NCBI RefSeq assembly: GCF_012726175.1
Contig: NZ_JAASAD010000009.1
Location: 1-64,000, forward strand
From: Micromonospora sp. HNM0581
GTDB taxonomy: Bacteria; Actinomycetota; Actinomycetes; Mycobacteriales; Micromonosporaceae
DNA: 64,000 nucleotides
Direction: 5' to 3'
Under the pieces are notes generated by a model. It saw only the letters and a program-made list of their open reading frames with translations. It made no database searches and was not told the origin of the DNA. Shown here one piece after another: positions 63,663 to 64,000 of this stretch (position 1 is the stretch's first letter; every line of letters starts with the position of its first letter). The position numbers and the translations under genes are program-made.

Positions 63663-64000
63663 TCAGCCGCCGACCGTGGCGGACAGTTCGCCGTCGGCGA
63701 GACGGACCCGCAGCGGGTCGCCGGGCGTCACCTCGCCGGCCGCGCGTACGACATGACCGTCGGCGCGCTGGACGATGGCGTACCCGCGGTCCAGGGTGGC
63801 GGCCGGGGAGAGAGCGCGCAACCGGGCCCGGGTGTGCCGGAGGTCGTCGTCGGCGGCGGCGAGGCGGTGTTCCAGACAACGGTCGGCGCGCTGGCGCAGC
63901 GCGGCCAACTCGGCGGCCCGCTGCTCGATCATCACCTGCGGTCGGGCCAGCACCGGTCGGGAGCGCAACGCGTCGATGCGGTGGGCTTCCCGATCGACGA
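63663..64000 (-). CDS. xseA: Exodeoxyribonuclease VII large subunit (partial, C-terminal end)
   Basis: Only the last ~112 residues are in the window; the gene continues beyond base 64000. Visible: a helical segment [19 protein letters not shown], the coiled-coil region, and the terminal [22 protein letters not shown] then [12 protein letters not shown], which is the conserved XseA C-terminus. It pairs with XseB downstream. Confidence 0.88.
   Translation of the reverse strand, partial: VDREAHRIDALRSRPVLARPQVMIEQRAAELAALRQRADRCLEHRLAAADDDLRHTRARLRALSPAATLDRGYAIVQRADGHVVRAAGEVTPGDPLRVRLADGELSATVGG

Overview
The window is very GC-rich actinobacterial chromosome. Many starts are GTG, genes are densely packed, and many starts lie 6-8 nt after a TANNNT -10 hexamer (leaderless mRNAs). 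Family content fits Micromonosporaceae (Micromonospora or a close relative): conservon GTPase, GPP34 protein, GuaB1, acyl-CoA carboxylase with epsilon subunit, mycosin and class II FBPase. No rRNA, tRNA, CRISPR array, intact insertion sequence or prophage was seen.

Layout. 1-4.2 kb: the last gene of a conservon (cvnD-like GTPase) faces a two-gene operon. That operon encodes an acidic protein and an unusual protein with an IS110-transposase-like N-terminus and a conservon-kinase-like C-terminal tail. 4.4-9.6 kb: cydDC behind a BlaI/M56 pair. 9.7-14.5 kb: deoC with two overlapping aldehyde-dehydrogenase genes (nucleoside catabolism), then upp and a GPP34 protein. 14.5-20.1 kb: phosphosugar mutase, a receptor-type Ser/Thr kinase with TQ repeats, and a B12-type acyl-CoA mutase catalytic subunit. 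20.6-29.8 kb: M20 amidohydrolase, MBL hydrolase, hypothetical proteins, gamma-glutamylcyclotransferase, LpdA-type quinone reductase, GuaB1, and the LysE exporter with its LysR regulator.

29.8-46.7 kb follows the order birA-accD-accE-maf-accA known from the M. tuberculosis accD5/accE5/accA3 locus, but it is interrupted. A second receptor kinase plus an M50 peptidase lie between accD and accE. A three-gene type VII secretion-associated cassette (WXG-like protein, PPE/WXG-like proline-rich protein, mycosin) with a low-GC core lies between accE and maf. A DrrAB-type exporter and an O-methyltransferase lie between maf and accA. The PH-domain gene and two GtrA genes continue the conserved flank beyond birA.

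47-64 kb: pckG and glpX (gluconeogenesis), a geranylgeranyl-reductase-like oxidoreductase next to a cis-prenyltransferase, otsB, and a small HTH-regulated locus built from four start-stop-overlapping ORFs with GTCACGC operator-like motifs. PhoH2 follows, then a wall lytic enzyme behind a perfect CRP site and a structured leader, a rhomboid protease, a YdcZ-type transporter, a DUF4245 protein, two tandem LppX/LprG-like lipoproteins, and xseB and xseA (cut by the window end). The phoH2-glpX-DUF4245-xseB-xseA order also recalls M. tuberculosis.

Most likely novelties: the IS110-like/conservon-tail fusion; the mycosin cassette inserted in the carboxylase locus; the leader-peptide/mini-ORF chain at 54.1-55.0 kb; and the CRP-site plus structured leader of the wall hydrolase. 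All function calls come from reading sequence and motifs; no database search was run.
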